Part shown: in pieces, positions 23,788 through 36,900 of the stretch | How positions within the stretch are numbered: position 1 is the first letter of the stretch | Layout of the letters: every line of letters starts with the position of its first letter | Assembly: GCA_013397075.1 (NCBI GenBank) | Contig: VWZS01000833.1 | Span: 557,399-621,398, forward strand | Source: Rhabdornis inornatus | Lineage: Eukaryota > Chordata > Aves > Passeriformes > Rhabdornithidae | Length of the DNA stretch: 64,000 bases | Direction: 5' to 3' | Notes under the pieces: generated by a model | Told to the model about the DNA's origin: nothing | The model's database searches: none | What the model saw: only the letters and a program-made list of their open reading frames with translations | Program-made: the position numbers and the translations under genes

Positions 23788-24451
23788 GGTTATCTTGGAG
23801 AAGGGAAAGAAGTACAATTCCTTGTGGAATATCACTTTAATGGTATTAGCTTGGGTCGACTGGTGAAGGGGAACATGAGGGAAATAGAGGTGGCAGCTGC
23901 TTATCAGGCAGGGTTGGTTTGCATGGGGAAAAAAAAAAAAAGAAAAGAAAGAGCCTTGGGGGGGAAAAAAAGCATTAAATAAACCACCACAAATGTATCA
24001 GACAGGATCATTAGAAATTTGTGTAAAAAATACTAAACAGACCAAACGCCACCTGAACACCTGTCAGGAAAAGCCACCCACCCAGTAGCTGTGAAAAGCT
24101 GACAGAATGGAAACATAGCGAGTGTTTCCAAAAAGGATTCAAGACTTTTGGGGCCTCTGGCCTAGCTCATCCCTTCCCAGAACGTGTTAACCACCTACTC
24201 ATAGAAGTGCAATGTGGTAAAATCATGCAAGAAGTCCTCCGTGAGAAATTCTTGAGTGCCTCCCAAACCCTGGGCTTCACAGGCACAGAAACAGCAGAAA
24301 TTAACCAAAACCTGTGACAGCTTGTGGTGGCTGGGGAAACACTGAGAGCAGAGTCACAGCTCAAGACTTAGTGCTGGTAAGGACCAGCAGCACCTTGAGG
24401 ATGGCTCAAACAGGAAAACAGACCCTGAATCAAACTTTATAAATGCTGGAA

Positions 24452-24685
24452 ATGGCCTTGGGGAGACCCTTCCAGTGCCTGAAGGGGCTCCAAGAGAGAT
24501 GGAGAGAGACTTTGGACAAGGGCCTGGAGTGACAGAGCAAGGGGAAATGGCTTCACACTGACTGAGGGCAGCGTTAGATGGGGTATTGGGAAGAAATTCT
24601 TCCCTGTGAAGGTGGTGAGGCCCTGACACAGGGTGCCCAGAGAAGCTGTGGCTGCCCCTGGATCCCTGGAAGCATTCAAGAAGTG
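24452..24685 (+). mobile_element. CR1 LINE fragment
   Basis: CR1 wording: ccagtgcctgaaggggctcc, the ctttggacaagggcctggag block, aagaaattcttccctgtgaa, ggtgcccagagaagctgtgg, and ccctggaagcattcaag at the end. It passes directly into G-rich tandem sequence. Confidence 0.85.
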
Positions 24686-24739
24686 TTCAGCCATGAACAG
24701 GTGAGGGCTTTCACAAAACCCTGGAGAGCCAGAGGTTCC

Positions 24740-25187
24740 TGGGGGGCACAGGGCTTGCGGGACACACACAGGGGGAACATGAAGGGAAGATGGGGGTACA
24801 TACAGGGGGCACGGTAGGGATGCAGAACCGGGGAAAAGGATACACAGGGGACATGGGGGGCACAGAGGACTGAGGAGGGGGACACAGGGGACACACAAAG
24901 AGGACATGGAAGGCATGCAGGACCTGCAAAAGGGACATGCAAGGGACATGGGAGCATGCAGGACGTGGGAAAGGGGCATGCAGGAGAAAAGACGTCCTGC
25001 AGAACCCCAGATGGGGACAGGCAGGGGACGTGGGGGGCACAAAGCAGGCATGGTCGGGAGATACGCGTGGGAAACACAGCCCGGGGGGACACGCAGGGGA
25101 CACGGGGGGCATGCAGGACGCCAAAGGGAGACGCAGGGTATCACGGGTGCGGGGGCAGACAGGACACATGGGGGGAGGGGTGTGCGG
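24740..25187 (+). repeat. Degenerate G-rich tandem array (GGGGACAC / GGGACATG type)
   Basis: Variants of ggggacacacagg, gggacatgggggg and gcatgcagga recur for about 450 bp. The plus strand is strongly purine/G-rich and the array runs straight into the assembly gap. No fixed period is clear. Apparent open frames across it arise from the repeat and the N run. Confidence 0.75.
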
Positions 25188-25872
25188 NNNNNNNNNNNNN
25201 NNNNNNNNNNNNNNNNNNNNNNNNNNNNNNNNNNNNNNNNNNNNNNNNNNNNNNNNNNNNNNNNNNNNNNNNNNNNNNNNNNNNNNNNNNNNNNNNNNNN
25301 NNNNNNNNNNNNNNNNNNNNNNNNNNNNNNNNNNNNNNNNNNNNNNNNNNNNNNNNNNNNNNNNNNNNNNNNNNNNNNNNNNNNNNNNNNNNNNNNNNNN
25401 NNNNNNNNNNNNNNNNNNNNNNNNNNNNNNNNNNNNNNNNNNNNNNNNNNNNNNNNNNNNNNNNNNNNNNNNNNNNNNNNNNNNNNNNNNNNNNNNNNNN
25501 NNNNNNNNNNNNNNNNNNNNNNNNNNNNNNNNNNNNNNNNNNNNNNNNNNNNNNNNNNNNNNNNNNNNNNNNNNNNNNNNNNNNNNNNNNNNNNNNNNNN
25601 NNNNNNNNNNNNNNNNNNNNNNNNNNNNNNNNNNNNNNNNNNNNNNNNNNNNNNNNNNNNNNNNNNNNNNNNNNNNNNNNNNNNNNNNNNNNNNNNNNNN
25701 NNNNNNNNNNNNNNNNNNNNNNNNNNNNNNNNNNNNNNNNNNNNNNNNNNNNNNNNNNNNNNNNNNNNNNNNNNNNNNNNNNNNNNNNNNNNNNNNNNNN
25801 NNNNNNNNNNNNNNNNNNNNNNNNNNNNNNNNNNNNNNNNNNNNNNNNNNNNNNNNNNNNNNNNNNNNNNNN
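25188..25872. other. Assembly gap (685 N)
   Basis: A run of N. Long open frames reported across it are meaningless. Its position in G-rich repeated DNA suggests an unassembled extension of the array. Confidence 1.
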
Positions 25873-26180
25873 CTGTGCTGTCTCCATCTCCTCTCTGCAT
25901 GTACCCCTGTGCACCCTCTTGCACCCCCATGACCCCCCCGCCCTGTGCAGCTCTGTTTGACCCCCTGTAGGCACCTCTCCATGCATCCCCTCTCCCTTTG
26001 TACAGCCCTGCTGGCTGTCCACAGTGTAATCTCCCTGGTCGCTGCACCCCAAACATCTCTTTCCTCTCCCGATTGTGCTATGCTTTTTTTCCCTTTTATA
26101 TTTTTCTCCTCACTTCAACCCAAATCTTTCCCACAGCCCTTGACATGCTCTCAGCACCCTGCAAGGTGCGCCAGGAGGGA
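25873..26180 (+). other. C-rich flank of the gap
   Basis: C/T-rich sequence with runs such as gacccccccgccctgtgcag and gcatgtacccctgtgcaccc. Its base skew is opposite to the G-rich left flank. No gene was recognised. Confidence 0.6.
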
Positions 26181-27760
26181 CATGCATGGACACCCTGAGT
26201 CCTGGTAGGGCTGGGGTGCCCCTCGTCCCCCTCCACAGCCCCACTGCTGGTGTGGTTTTAGGCACATTTTAGATTACTTTTGTTTTCAGCCCACTTTTTC
26301 TCCATTCAGTGCTGGTTCCTGCCCAGAGGCATCTGAGCAACACACATGGAGTTCAATCCCGTGATGCTGGGCAGGATGTCTGGAGTATCCTGAAACCAGG
26401 TCCCAGCTCAGGGGTGTTGTGAGCAATGCTAATACTGTGGGAGGGGTTTTACCTCAAGATGAAGGATAAGGATAGAGTGACAACAAAAATTTGAGTGGTT
26501 GAGCTGGAGGCAGCTGAGCATCTGTGCTGCTGTGAAAGCTGAAGTGCTTTGTGCTGGGCTGGCACAGAGGGGCCATTCCACCTTGGATAAACCCTGTGGG
26601 TTCTGTGGAGGTAAAGAGCACCTCATGGTGTCTCTGTGGCTCAGGCAGGTGTTTCTGCAGGGCTTGAACTTGGTTGTGGAGTCACACTGGACATGCTGGG
26701 TCAGTGCTCTGCTCCAGCTGTGGCCTGGGGAAGTGGTGGGAGTCAGGTGGCATCTCTGCTGTGCTCTGTGCCACTACTTGGAGTACTCCATGGGGGTCTG
26801 AGCCTGGAACATCCAGACCTGGACAAGGTGTTCTCTTACCTGTCTCTGTGTGGCCTGCACCAGTGCTGTAGGAGATGCTTTGTTGGCACCAACTTCTCCA
26901 TACCTGGGCATGGGCTGATCCCCGGCATTGTGGGCAGCAGGGCAAGGGAGGGGATTCTCCCCCTCTGCTCTCCTCAGGTGCAACCCCACCTGCAGTGCTG
27001 CATCCAGCTCTGGGGCCCCCAGCATCAGAAGGATGTGGAGCTGCTGGATCGAGTTCAGAGGAGGCCATGGAGATGCTCTGGGGGCTGGAGCACTTCTGCT
27101 GTGGAGATAGGCTGAGAGAGCTGGAGAAAAGAAGGTTCTGAGGAGACCTGAGAGTCCCTTTCAGTTCCTAAAGGGGCTCCGAGAGAGCTGGAGAGGGAAT
27201 GCTGTCTTACATCTATTGCTGATTTATTAGAAATGCACGCTTTGAAATAGTTTCCAGATGTCACTGTTTCTGCAGGCTTGATGTGCTTTTTAATTTGAAT
27301 TTTTTTTTTTTTGTGTGTGTGTGACTTTGGAGGAGGGAAGAATCCCTGTTTTAATGTGGAGGAGACAGTGACAAGCTCTTCCAACAGTGTGAAATTGTGA
27401 GATAGTTTGAAATACATTTGGAAACGCACCTTCAAACTGAGTATCTTCATAGAGTTTATGGTGGATGCCAGGAACATTTTTTTTTTTAACCTCTTTCACA
27501 CTCTGTCCTTCACCTCCTGCACCCCAGTCCCACCCATGCCCATCATTCTCACCCAGCCTGTAGAGTGTGTTGAGCTTCCCTCATCCTTCCTCCTGGGATG
27601 GAGCACTTGGGGATTTGTTCATCCCTTTCTCCCTAGGAGTGTGGGGTCCCTGCAGTCCCTTCTTTCCTTGCTCCCACCACACCCAGGATCCTTCCATGAC
27701 TGAGTTCAGCAAGAAGGAGACCTTTTGACTCTGGGCTTCTCCCCATTTCTCCACGAGCAG
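26181..27760. other. Sequence upstream of GMEB2, no gene seen
   Basis: Ordinary unique sequence plus a CR1 fragment at 27015-27200. GMEB2 5' non-coding exon(s) should lie here or further left, but no CpG island and no clear exon was recognised. Confidence 0.55.
27015..27200 (+). mobile_element. CR1 LINE fragment
   Basis: The sequence includes gatgtggagctgctggatcg, ttcagaggaggccatggaga, gataggctgagagagctgga and aaaggggctccgagagagct. This is the part of CR1 ORF2 that encodes the end of the protein, and it is decayed. Confidence 0.85.
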
Positions 27761-27793
27761 CTGGTGACCGACAGCTCTCCCGCTCGTGCCACG

Positions 27794-27924
27794 ATGGCCA
27801 CGCCGGACGTCAGTGTCCACATGGAGGAGGTGGTGGTGGTGACCACGCCTGACGGCGCCGTGGATGGCAGTGGCATGGAGGAGGTGAAGACAGTGCTGGT
27901 CACCACCAACCTGTCCCAGCATGG
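27794..27924 (+). CDS. GMEB2: GMEB2 coding exon 1
   Basis: Residues 1-44, MATPDVSVHMEEVVVVTTPD to TTNLSQHG, with the donor ATGG/GTAAGA. The exon itself probably starts at 27761 (acceptor CCACGAGCAG), which leaves 33 bases of 5'UTR before the ATG. Confidence 0.95.
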
Positions 27925-30900
27925 GTAAGAGATGGGGTTGATGCTGAGGGGATGTGCTGGAAACCCTCTCATGTGTGGCTGTAGGTTGGGATTTGATCCC
28001 CCCACTGCTTCCTCCTGCATCCCTGCTCACTGTGGGGACCTCAATGGTGGCCATGGAGCATCCAGTTCCTTGCTAGGGTTTCCCATACCCAGGGCTCTGC
28101 AGCTCTGTGCAGAACAGGCTCCACTCTTTCCTTCTTTTGGAGGGTGGGAAAAAAGATCAACTCCAAATTCCTTTTTCTGAGTGGATTTGGATGTTGGAGT
28201 GGACACAAATGCAGTTGAAACAGGATACCAGTGGCTAAATCAGTGTTTTTCTGCTAGTTGTTTCATGATGGCTGTGCTGAGCTCTGAACTCCACGAGGCA
28301 AGTCTGTCCTCACCAGGCTGAGGGTGGTGCAGCTGAGCTCCCCTTCCCTGGAGGTTGAGGAGGTTTGGGGTTGGCTGGTTTTTGGCTGAGCTCTGCAGGA
28401 TCCTCCACTGCCAGCAATAGGAATGAGAGAGGTGTCCTTGAAACAATGTTGTCCTGAATGGAGAGGCACTGCTCAAAAAAAAAAAACAGTGAAGGTCTGA
28501 TTGTTAAAGTGCTGCTGTTATGCCTAATTTCTGCCTGTATTGTTGGCATTTTGTATTCAGGGCTGCTGTTTGTTCAAGTCTAGTCTGTTCATTGGCAGGC
28601 TGGCCATGGCCGAAGAGCCTGGCTGGTACCTTGAAGGCCCACGCAGCAATGGACTCTGCTTTATTTCTCTGTGTTTTTTTGCGTGGGACAGAGCCCAGAG
28701 ACAGTTTTGTGCTTGCTCTTTCGCTGGGCAGAAAATCCAGGTTCACACCTGGGGGTGCTTCCAGGCAGGCTTGTCTGAAGTAAGTGGGTGTTGAATGGCT
28801 GTTTATTGCTCTCCACAAGATGTTTGTCTTCTTTTCTCAAACGTGTCTTTGTGTCAGTGCCCTGGGGCTTTGGGCAGGGCAGAAGGCGACAGCATTTGTT
28901 CTAGTCCAGGTGCCTCCCCTTGTACTGCTCCAGCTGAGATAAAGCCCATTAATAGAGTTTTTGGTAAATAATGGGCAGGGACAGGCAGAGGTAAGAGCTG
29001 TTGGTGCTGAGATGGGCAGGATCTGCCCTGCTCTGCCTCCACACCCTTGGTGTGTGAGTGTTTCCAAGACCTTTTCAATTCCCAGAAGTGCAGTGATGGT
29101 GGGGAAGAAGGGCTCTACTCCTCTTGTTTTCTGTCCCAGACTCCCTTGTCTCTCTCAGTGGAGAAGCAGCCAGACGTGGCTGCAGAATGGTTCCTGGTTG
29201 TAATGTGGCTCTGAGTCTCTACAGACCCACTTGCAGCATTGTGATGTTGTCTGGGAAAATGGATTATGGCAGAGGCTGGCTCAATCAGTTGGTTTCCTTT
29301 CACTCTTAGGTCCCTTCCTGTTTTTCTTTGGAAACCTTTTCTCACCCTGCCAGTGTCCCCTGGATGGTCAGGGACGGGATAGCTCTACACAGCACAGAGA
29401 GGAGCACTTTCATTTAGTCACAGCTGTGAGCAGAGATTTCTTGGCATATATTCCCTGAGGGTTTTCCATGCATCTCTCTGGAGAAAAGCCTCTGGACAGG
29501 CTCTTTGCTTCTCCCATTCTTGGGGATGGTAGTGGGTTAATGGAAAGGATGTGAATTTTGGGGTCACAGAGTAAACCCTGCCTGACTCACTGAGCAGGGC
29601 AGTGGGGCTGGCTGTGGGTGAGCCAGCCACCCATGGTCTCTCTGTGGCTTTAGACAGTGGCCCCCACCAGGCTCTGCTCCTTCTGGGGCAATGCCACAGT
29701 GGTGCTGGCTCCTCCCTTTCCCTCTGGTTTCCCTCTGCAGTCCAGCTGGTGTCAGGAGAGCAGCTGCAGGCACGGGCTGGGATCCCTTGGTGTTGGCTCA
29801 GTCACCACTCACACTGGGAGCTTTCAGTTTGCCTTGTGTGAAACTTAAACCAAACTCAGCTTGGGGGTTGGTGCCTTTTTCTAGTGCTCATCTGGGTATG
29901 AGTTTGCTATTAAAAAAACCCTCTATACAACCAATTGTTAAGTGCTTAATTAGCTCGTGTTCTTAAGGAAAAGGCTGAGGGAAATTGGAAAATAATAATG
30001 AGCAAGAAGCTTTTCTCTTTGGTCTGTGAGAGGAGAGTTTCTGTGCTTGGAGCTCTGATGAGGTTCTTGTATTTCTGATCAGCACAGGATTCTGGGGGAG
30101 ACTTTTCACTCTCAAGTTTCCAGACAAGGCAGGAGCAGAAAAGAAAGGAGACGCCAGCCCGCTGAGTTATCTGGACATGCTTTCTTCTCTTCCTCCCATC
30201 TGGTTTATGGATCCTCCTGGGGAGGAAGATGAGAACCATCCTCCCCTGCCTTCGTCATGGCAACTGGCAAAGGCAGGACTAGCTGAGGGGCTGCACTGCT
30301 GGGACTTGGAAAGCGTTTGTGTTTTCTCTTGCATCTGCCTCAGTCTGTTTCCCTGGGATGGAATGGGAGAAACGGTGTGGAGACACTCGCCTTTTTTGTG
30401 GTTTTCTCTCCCCCACGTGTCCACAGCAGATGCAGACTTCAGTTGCCTGAATTTTTCATACAAGCTGGGAGTTGGTTTGGTTGTTTTCCTCTGGAGGTTT
30501 AAGGTGTGGACTGGGTTATTCCTCCCAATCCAGTTGCGCCTTTCAGTCATTTTTTGGAGCAGTGCAAATGTGATGGAGTCCTGGAGGAAGCTCTGAAAGG
30601 TGCTGACTTTTCTGCTGAGGGGTTTCTTCTGGGTAAGTTGGTGGAGGTTCTTGATCTGGAGGCAGGTCAGGGCTGTAGGGTGCTGAGCTTTGCATGCCAG
30701 AGGGGGCTGCTTTCTCTGGCACCCTGCTGAGGTGCCACTGCTGGCTTTTCACTTGGAGAAATGCAAGAACCCAGCAGCAAACTGATGAAGACCCCCAGGT
30801 TAGAATTCTTCTGTTCTTCTGTCAGACTGCCACTTGTGTAATAATCACCTGTGTGCAAATGCCTTAGCTCAGAGTTTACCTTTTTGAGTCCTTTCACATT

Positions 30901-33900
30901 ATCCTCCCCATGTTCTGCCAAGGCTCTGGGCTGGGGTTTCTGTGAGCTGCAGAGGCAGAGTTGTGTCCATCTTCTTTATATCAAGCAGGAGCTGTCTCCC
31001 CTCTCTCTGGAGCAGCATCTCTGAGCCTGGTGAGGCTGAGCTGCCACCCACACCATTCCTTATCTCTATGCTGCTCCCCACAGGTACCTGCCCTGCAGCT
31101 GCCGAGGGGAGGGATGCTTTGAAGCTGCAGTTCCACCCTGGAGCTGTGTGTTAGGAGCCCAGAATGGAAAAACCAGTTGCTCTTGAATTTCCTTGTCCCC
31201 GTGGCATTGCTGGTGAGAAATGTGGTTGCCAGTGAGTCACTAGGACTGTCTTTTAATTTCATCAATGGTACCAAACTGAGGGGGGTTTCAGGTTTATTTT
31301 CTTTGTGGAGTCTTCCTAGGGAGTTTATATGCCAAAGTATGTGAAAAGCTAATTGTATTCCTCCCCCTGCCCCTGCAGGTCAAGCTTTCTGCAGCAGTTA
31401 GTCAGCTTCAGTAGCACCACCAAACATACGTCTTAAAAGGAGGGTAGGCTTAGATTTGATATTAGGAAGAAACTGTTCCCTGTGAGGATGCTGAGGCCCT
31501 GGCGCAGGGTGCCCAGAGAAGCTCTGTCTGCCTGATCCCTGGAATTGTTCAAGGCCAGGTTGGACAGGGCTTGGAGCAGCCTGGGATAGTGGAAGGTGTC
31601 CCTGCCCATGGGAGGGGCTTGGAACAAGATGAGTTTTAAGGGCCCTTTCAGCCCAAATCGTCCAGTGTTTCTATGAAAAGCCATTAGGCATGGTCCCTGC
31701 TGAGCACTGGCTGCGATGTACAGGTGGGATCCATAAGGGCACCAATGTGGGCTCCCTCCCTTTGAGACCTCACCTCCAAAGCCAAGGGGGTGAGGAGCAT
31801 GTCCCACATCCCAGCCAGAAGTTCCTGTTCCCTCTGAGTGTGGGCAGCTCCTGGAGGGGACTGGGGCTCTGTATTGCCATGGCAGAGCTGGGATGGGAGA
31901 ACAGCAAGGGAGTGGGTGCTGTGCAAGACCCACTGTGTGTGACTCTATGGACAAAGCACCCAGAGAAGATGGAGATCTCAGTGTGGGGACAATGGAATCA
32001 GTTGGATAACCAGCTATTAATGAATATCATAGATATATCATGTTCTAAGAGGCTCAGAGATTGTGTTGCGAGTGTCTATAGCTCATGTTATGTTATCTCT
32101 GCTCACAGATCTGCTCCTGGGGTTTGTCCAGCTCCTTTATAGTGTTTCTGTGGCTCCTTGAGGTCCTGTTCCCTGGAGCATCCTGCATACTGGGGGATTC
32201 AGCCAGTCCATTGCCCAGACAGCAGCAGCATGTTTCACACATGTTTTTCCTGGGGAAATCTCAGGCAAAGCTTCCAAAGGCTGGCAGTGACTTCTGAGCA
32301 AGGGGCTGTGCTGACAGCATCTCTCCATGCCAGCTCTCCAGCGTGGGCTGGGCTGGAGGCAGATCCACAGGCCTGGGATTAAAGGGGAGGCAAGAGACAG
32401 CTGGCCAGGCTGCTGACAGGGTCTTGCCTGCTGTGGGGTTCTTCATCTCCACATGAAAAAATGGAGCTGAGCCTCCCAAACCCAGAGCTGACTCTTAGCT
32501 CTTGTGGGAGAATGTGATCCGAGGGACTTCTGAGGCAACGTCTCCACAGGGCATCGGGTGTGGGGGTGGCACAGCCACATGGCTTAAGAATGTCTCTGCC
32601 TCTCTTCCCAGTGGTGACATCAACGAAGACACTCTGGAGACTGAAAATGCAGCTGCTGCAGCTGCTGCTGCCTTCACAGCCTCCACAGACCTGAAGGAAG
32701 CAGTTCTAGGTAGGTCAAGCTCTTTCCACAGCCTCTTGGTGCCAGCTCCACCACCCCAGTGTGCCACAGCCCTGCACTGTCAGACAGTCCAAGCACTGCT
32801 GTGCAGAGCTGCTGGGGCTCCGGGGGTGTTTTCTTGTGGGCCTTGGGGACGCTGTCCCAGCAGCCAGGGGGCTCGGTGACCAGCAGGGAGCTGGCAGTGG
32901 CTGGCTGGGCTGCTGCTGCCCTCTCCTGGTCCAGGGTGAGGCCCTGTGTCCGGCCATCCCTGGCTCCTGCCATTCCAGCTTGCCACGGGGCTGAGAGCTT
33001 TGCAGCAACTTGCTGGATTTCGTTGCAAGTAAAAGTGAGTTTAGGGAATAAAGGCTGATCAGCTGGGCTGGAGCTGACTTAAAAGCAGTTTTACTTTAAA
33101 ACCAAGGGTGACTCCACCCAGACAACATAATTCTTTTTTATCAAGAATGGATGACTTCTCATATTCCCTGTGCTCAACTGCAGCTGGATTGGCATGAATC
33201 TGCCTGGGCTGTTTTGCCTGAATAATCTGGGTTTTTGGATGCTTTTGTAGCAAAGTGCAAGTGAGTGGTGGCCACAAACCCTAGCACACCCCACCATGCA
33301 TCTTGTACTTTTTTTTTTTTAATTTCTGAGTTTCAAAACTGTCATTGCATGTGTGGCTCAGGCACGTGAATTAGGAGCTGTGGCTCATGTTTCTCTTTGA
33401 TCTGTCCCTTTCTCTGATCCCTGTGAGAAGTGAAGATGGCTGAAGATGAGGACAGTTTGGAGGCAGAGATTGTCTACCCCATCACGTGTGGGGACAGCAA
33501 AGCCAACCTCATCTGGAGGAAGTTTGTGTGCCCTGGGATCAATGTGAAGTGTGTGCAGGTGAGAACAGAGAGCCCAGCACTGGGCTTGTGCTTTCCCCTT
33601 GCCTGTATTGTGAGTCACCTGGCTTGTCTTAGTTGTGATGAGCTTTGATCAGCTACTTTGCATCAGAACCGTGTCATGGTAGGAAAGGATGACATTTTCC
33701 TGGTGCTAGGTATGTCATATTTGTCCTGACTAAATTGTGTAGTTCTGGCTGGAGAGACGGTGCCTCAATTTAATGTGTCATTGAAAATTTGAGAAATTTG
33801 GGCACTTGCAGTCTCAGCTCAGTTGGAAAGTTGATAGTTTGAGGAATGTATTGATCAGGGACCTACTGAAGAGTTGCTGCTGTGTCCTGGGTAATTCGTG

Positions 33901-36900
33901 GTTAAAATTTACATGAATTCAGGGACATGCCACAAGTGAGTCATTGCTGGCATTTGTACACAGCCTAAACAATACCCTGCTGAGGGAGAGTCTCCTTGGG
34001 CTCCCAAAGGATAGTCTTTGCCCTTCCCAGCAGAGATGGTCCATGAGGCAGAGGATAGATACTGCTGCCCCCCTAAAATCTGTCCTCTCTGCACTGAAGC
34101 CCTTGTCCTTGTTCAGAGATGCAGTTTCTCATGCAGTAACAGTGAGTTGCTCTATGTTGCTCAGCATGGCCATGGGAAAGAAGAGGTCTGGATTTGGGAA
34201 ATCCTTTGAGGTGGGCTGTAAGGCAGCCCTTAAGAGGACTGCCTGGATCACGGTTGGACTCGAGGATCTTGATCACCCTTAGTGATGCTATAATTCTGTG
34301 ATCGTGCAGGTTGCTGTTAGGTCAGCATGTGAGTTCAGGCATGGCTGGGTGTGTAGGGCAATAAAAGAAAGGGACAGGTTGGCACAGTGTGTGCCAGCTC
34401 CCTGAAGCTGGTTTGCAGTAGCAGTGGGTGTGCACTGCCAGAGAGGCCAGAGGTTCCCTGATACCAATGGTTGGGCTCAGGAGCAGGAGATCAAAGACCA
34501 AATGGGCTTCTTCTCTCTTTCCTATAGGGCATGACATGCCCCTGGACCCAAATGTTAGCAGTGCAACCCAGCTTTCACTGGCTCCATTGTTAATGGGAGT
34601 GTGAGCAGCTCCCTGCTGTTAATGGTACTTTGCACAAGCTATGGGTATTTTCCCAGCTGTCCTGCCTGAGCTGGGCAAACTCACATACCCCTGAACCCTT
34701 CCCTTGGAACAGCTGTTAACTACCCATCCATGACAGCAATGTTTGGCTTTAATCTTTCTGATTTGGGCAGTGTTCTCTGTGGTGGGGAGTGCCTGGCAGC
34801 CATCTGTTTTGGTGGTGGTCAGTGGCACGTGGAGGCTGTTGGGCACCGCGAGACACTGCCAGGCTCCAGCTGAACCCTGCTCACAGGGCACCCTTGGCTT
34901 GTTTATGGCTTGTGGCACTGATGTTGTACCCCTGGCTTTTGCAGTTTCATGATCACCTAATCAGCCCCAAGGAGTTTGTCCACCTGGCAGGCAAGTCGAC
35001 CTTGAAGGATTGGAAGCGGGCGATCCGGATGAACGGGATCATGCTCCGGTTAGTCCCTTCCCTGGTATCTCTGGACACTTCTTCCTGGGGGATTGTGGTG
35101 GGTGGAACAGAACCTTTGGAATGGCAGTTTTGCTGCCGAGGGAGAAAATTAACAGCTAAATGTTTGCCTTAATGACAGCCTGGTCCCAAATGTGGTTGAT
35201 CCAATGGCTTTGTTCTGTCCTTGTGCCTGGGGAATAATTTGGGGCAAGAAATATTTCTCTGGTCTCTTCAGGGTTTGGATCACACTGAGTTTCCAGCTGG
35301 TGTAGGGACATTGGAAATTTTAATGGCTATTGGTGGTTGGGCCATGCTGTCTGTGGATTCTCAGCGTGACCCACCAAATGAAATCATGTCTGGTCATCAC
35401 CAAGGCTCTGATGCTCTGGTTGCAGAACTCCTGCTTGACGTCACTTCTAAATAAGTCCTGGCAAAGAAAAAAAATCTTCTTTATTACAAGCATTTAGCTT
35501 CTCTAGTATTAACTACAGTAATTCAATTCCTCTATGGTCCTCCTGAACACCAGCCTGAGACTGTGATTTAATTAACGTCTTTCTCTGCCTTTGGGCAAGA
35601 TAAAAAAGAATCACCTCTTTCCCCAGGAATTGTCAGTGTTTTTGTGCTCTTTTCACAGGGTGACATTGCCTTTCCCTGTATTCTTCTGCTTCAATGCAGG
35701 CATCTCTTGTATTCCTTTTAAGCAGCTTTTGCTCCACATAAATTTTGCATAATAGGTTTAGGCTTTGTCAAGGCAGGGCTTTGAGAGGGGAAAATAAACT
35801 TCAGGGGAATGTCTGAATGCAAACCCAGCAGCCCATGGGAGCAGATCTCAGGAAGCTTAGGTGGTTGTTGGCCAGCAAGGCCTGGGAATATTTTGGAGAT
35901 AACGTTCTTGGATTGGAAGATCTTGTGTCTAGTCTGGCCATTCCCTTTGAATGAGATAAGAGACCTGATTTTAGTTTATAAATAGGGTTATGTCCTGTCT
36001 CCTTTTGAGCTGTAGAGTCAAAAAGGCAAGAAAGAAGCTCCCTGTGGTCTCACCCTGAACTGAGACTCCAGCTGGCCCTTTGGCTGGAAGCTGCAGCTTT
36101 GGAGGGGATGTGCTGGTGGGACTAGATAGGTGCTCTCTCTTCTCCTTCCTTCCTCAATAATCAGTCAATAAGTCAGTAATCCTCAATAATCAGAGTTAAT
36201 CAGTCCCAGTAAGGGATCCTGTTGGCTCTGCCTGCTCTCCTGGCCTTTTGGGACTCAGAAGTTTGGTGTGAAGGCTGCCAGGAGCTGCATCTCAGAGCTC
36301 TTAGCTGTTGCTGATGTGCCTGTCCTTGTGCTTGCTCCCTGTCTTTCAGGAAGATTATGGACTCAGGAGAGCTGGATTTCTACCAGCACACAAAAGTCTG
36401 TTCCAACACCTGCCGGAGCACCAAAATTGACCTGACTGGAGCCAGGGTGTCCCTGACCAGCCAGACATCGACAGAGTACATCCCCCTGACTCCTGCCTCT
36501 GCTGATGGTACGTGCAGCCATTCCTCCCCTCAGCAGGGGCTTTGACACATCAAAGCACACGAATGCCACATAACCAAGGTCCCTGTGGCTGCCCAGTCTC
36601 TGGAAGGGTCCAAGGCCAGGTTGGACAGCACTTGCAGTAATCTGGTCTAGTGGAAGGTGTCTCTGCCCATGGTAGGGGGTTGGAATGAGCTTTGAGGTCC
36701 CTTCCAACCCAAACCATTATCTTATTTTGTGAATTTGACCTATAATTGCAGGCATCTGTTTCTTTGGAAAGCATTCTAATTTTGAAATACTTCTATCCTT
36801 AATTTGTTTTGCCCCTGAGTATTAAGAACAACCCTTGAAGTCCCCCACACCCCAAGCTCCTGGTGGTGCCTCTGGGACAGGATAAGCCCCTTCCTGGCTC

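Larger units (their letters stand above)
18761..24440. other. STMN3-GMEB2 intergenic spacer, left part
   Basis: No gene is seen. The open frames here are short and resemble no family I know. The spacer contains a CR1 piece at 22875-23130, a perfect hairpin at 23750-23780 and A-rich stretches near 21400 and 23930. Confidence 0.6.

Noticed and set aside
24437..26056. Very long open frames on both strands spanning the N run
   Set aside because: Most of their length is N, and the flanks are skewed tandem repeats. No domain is present.
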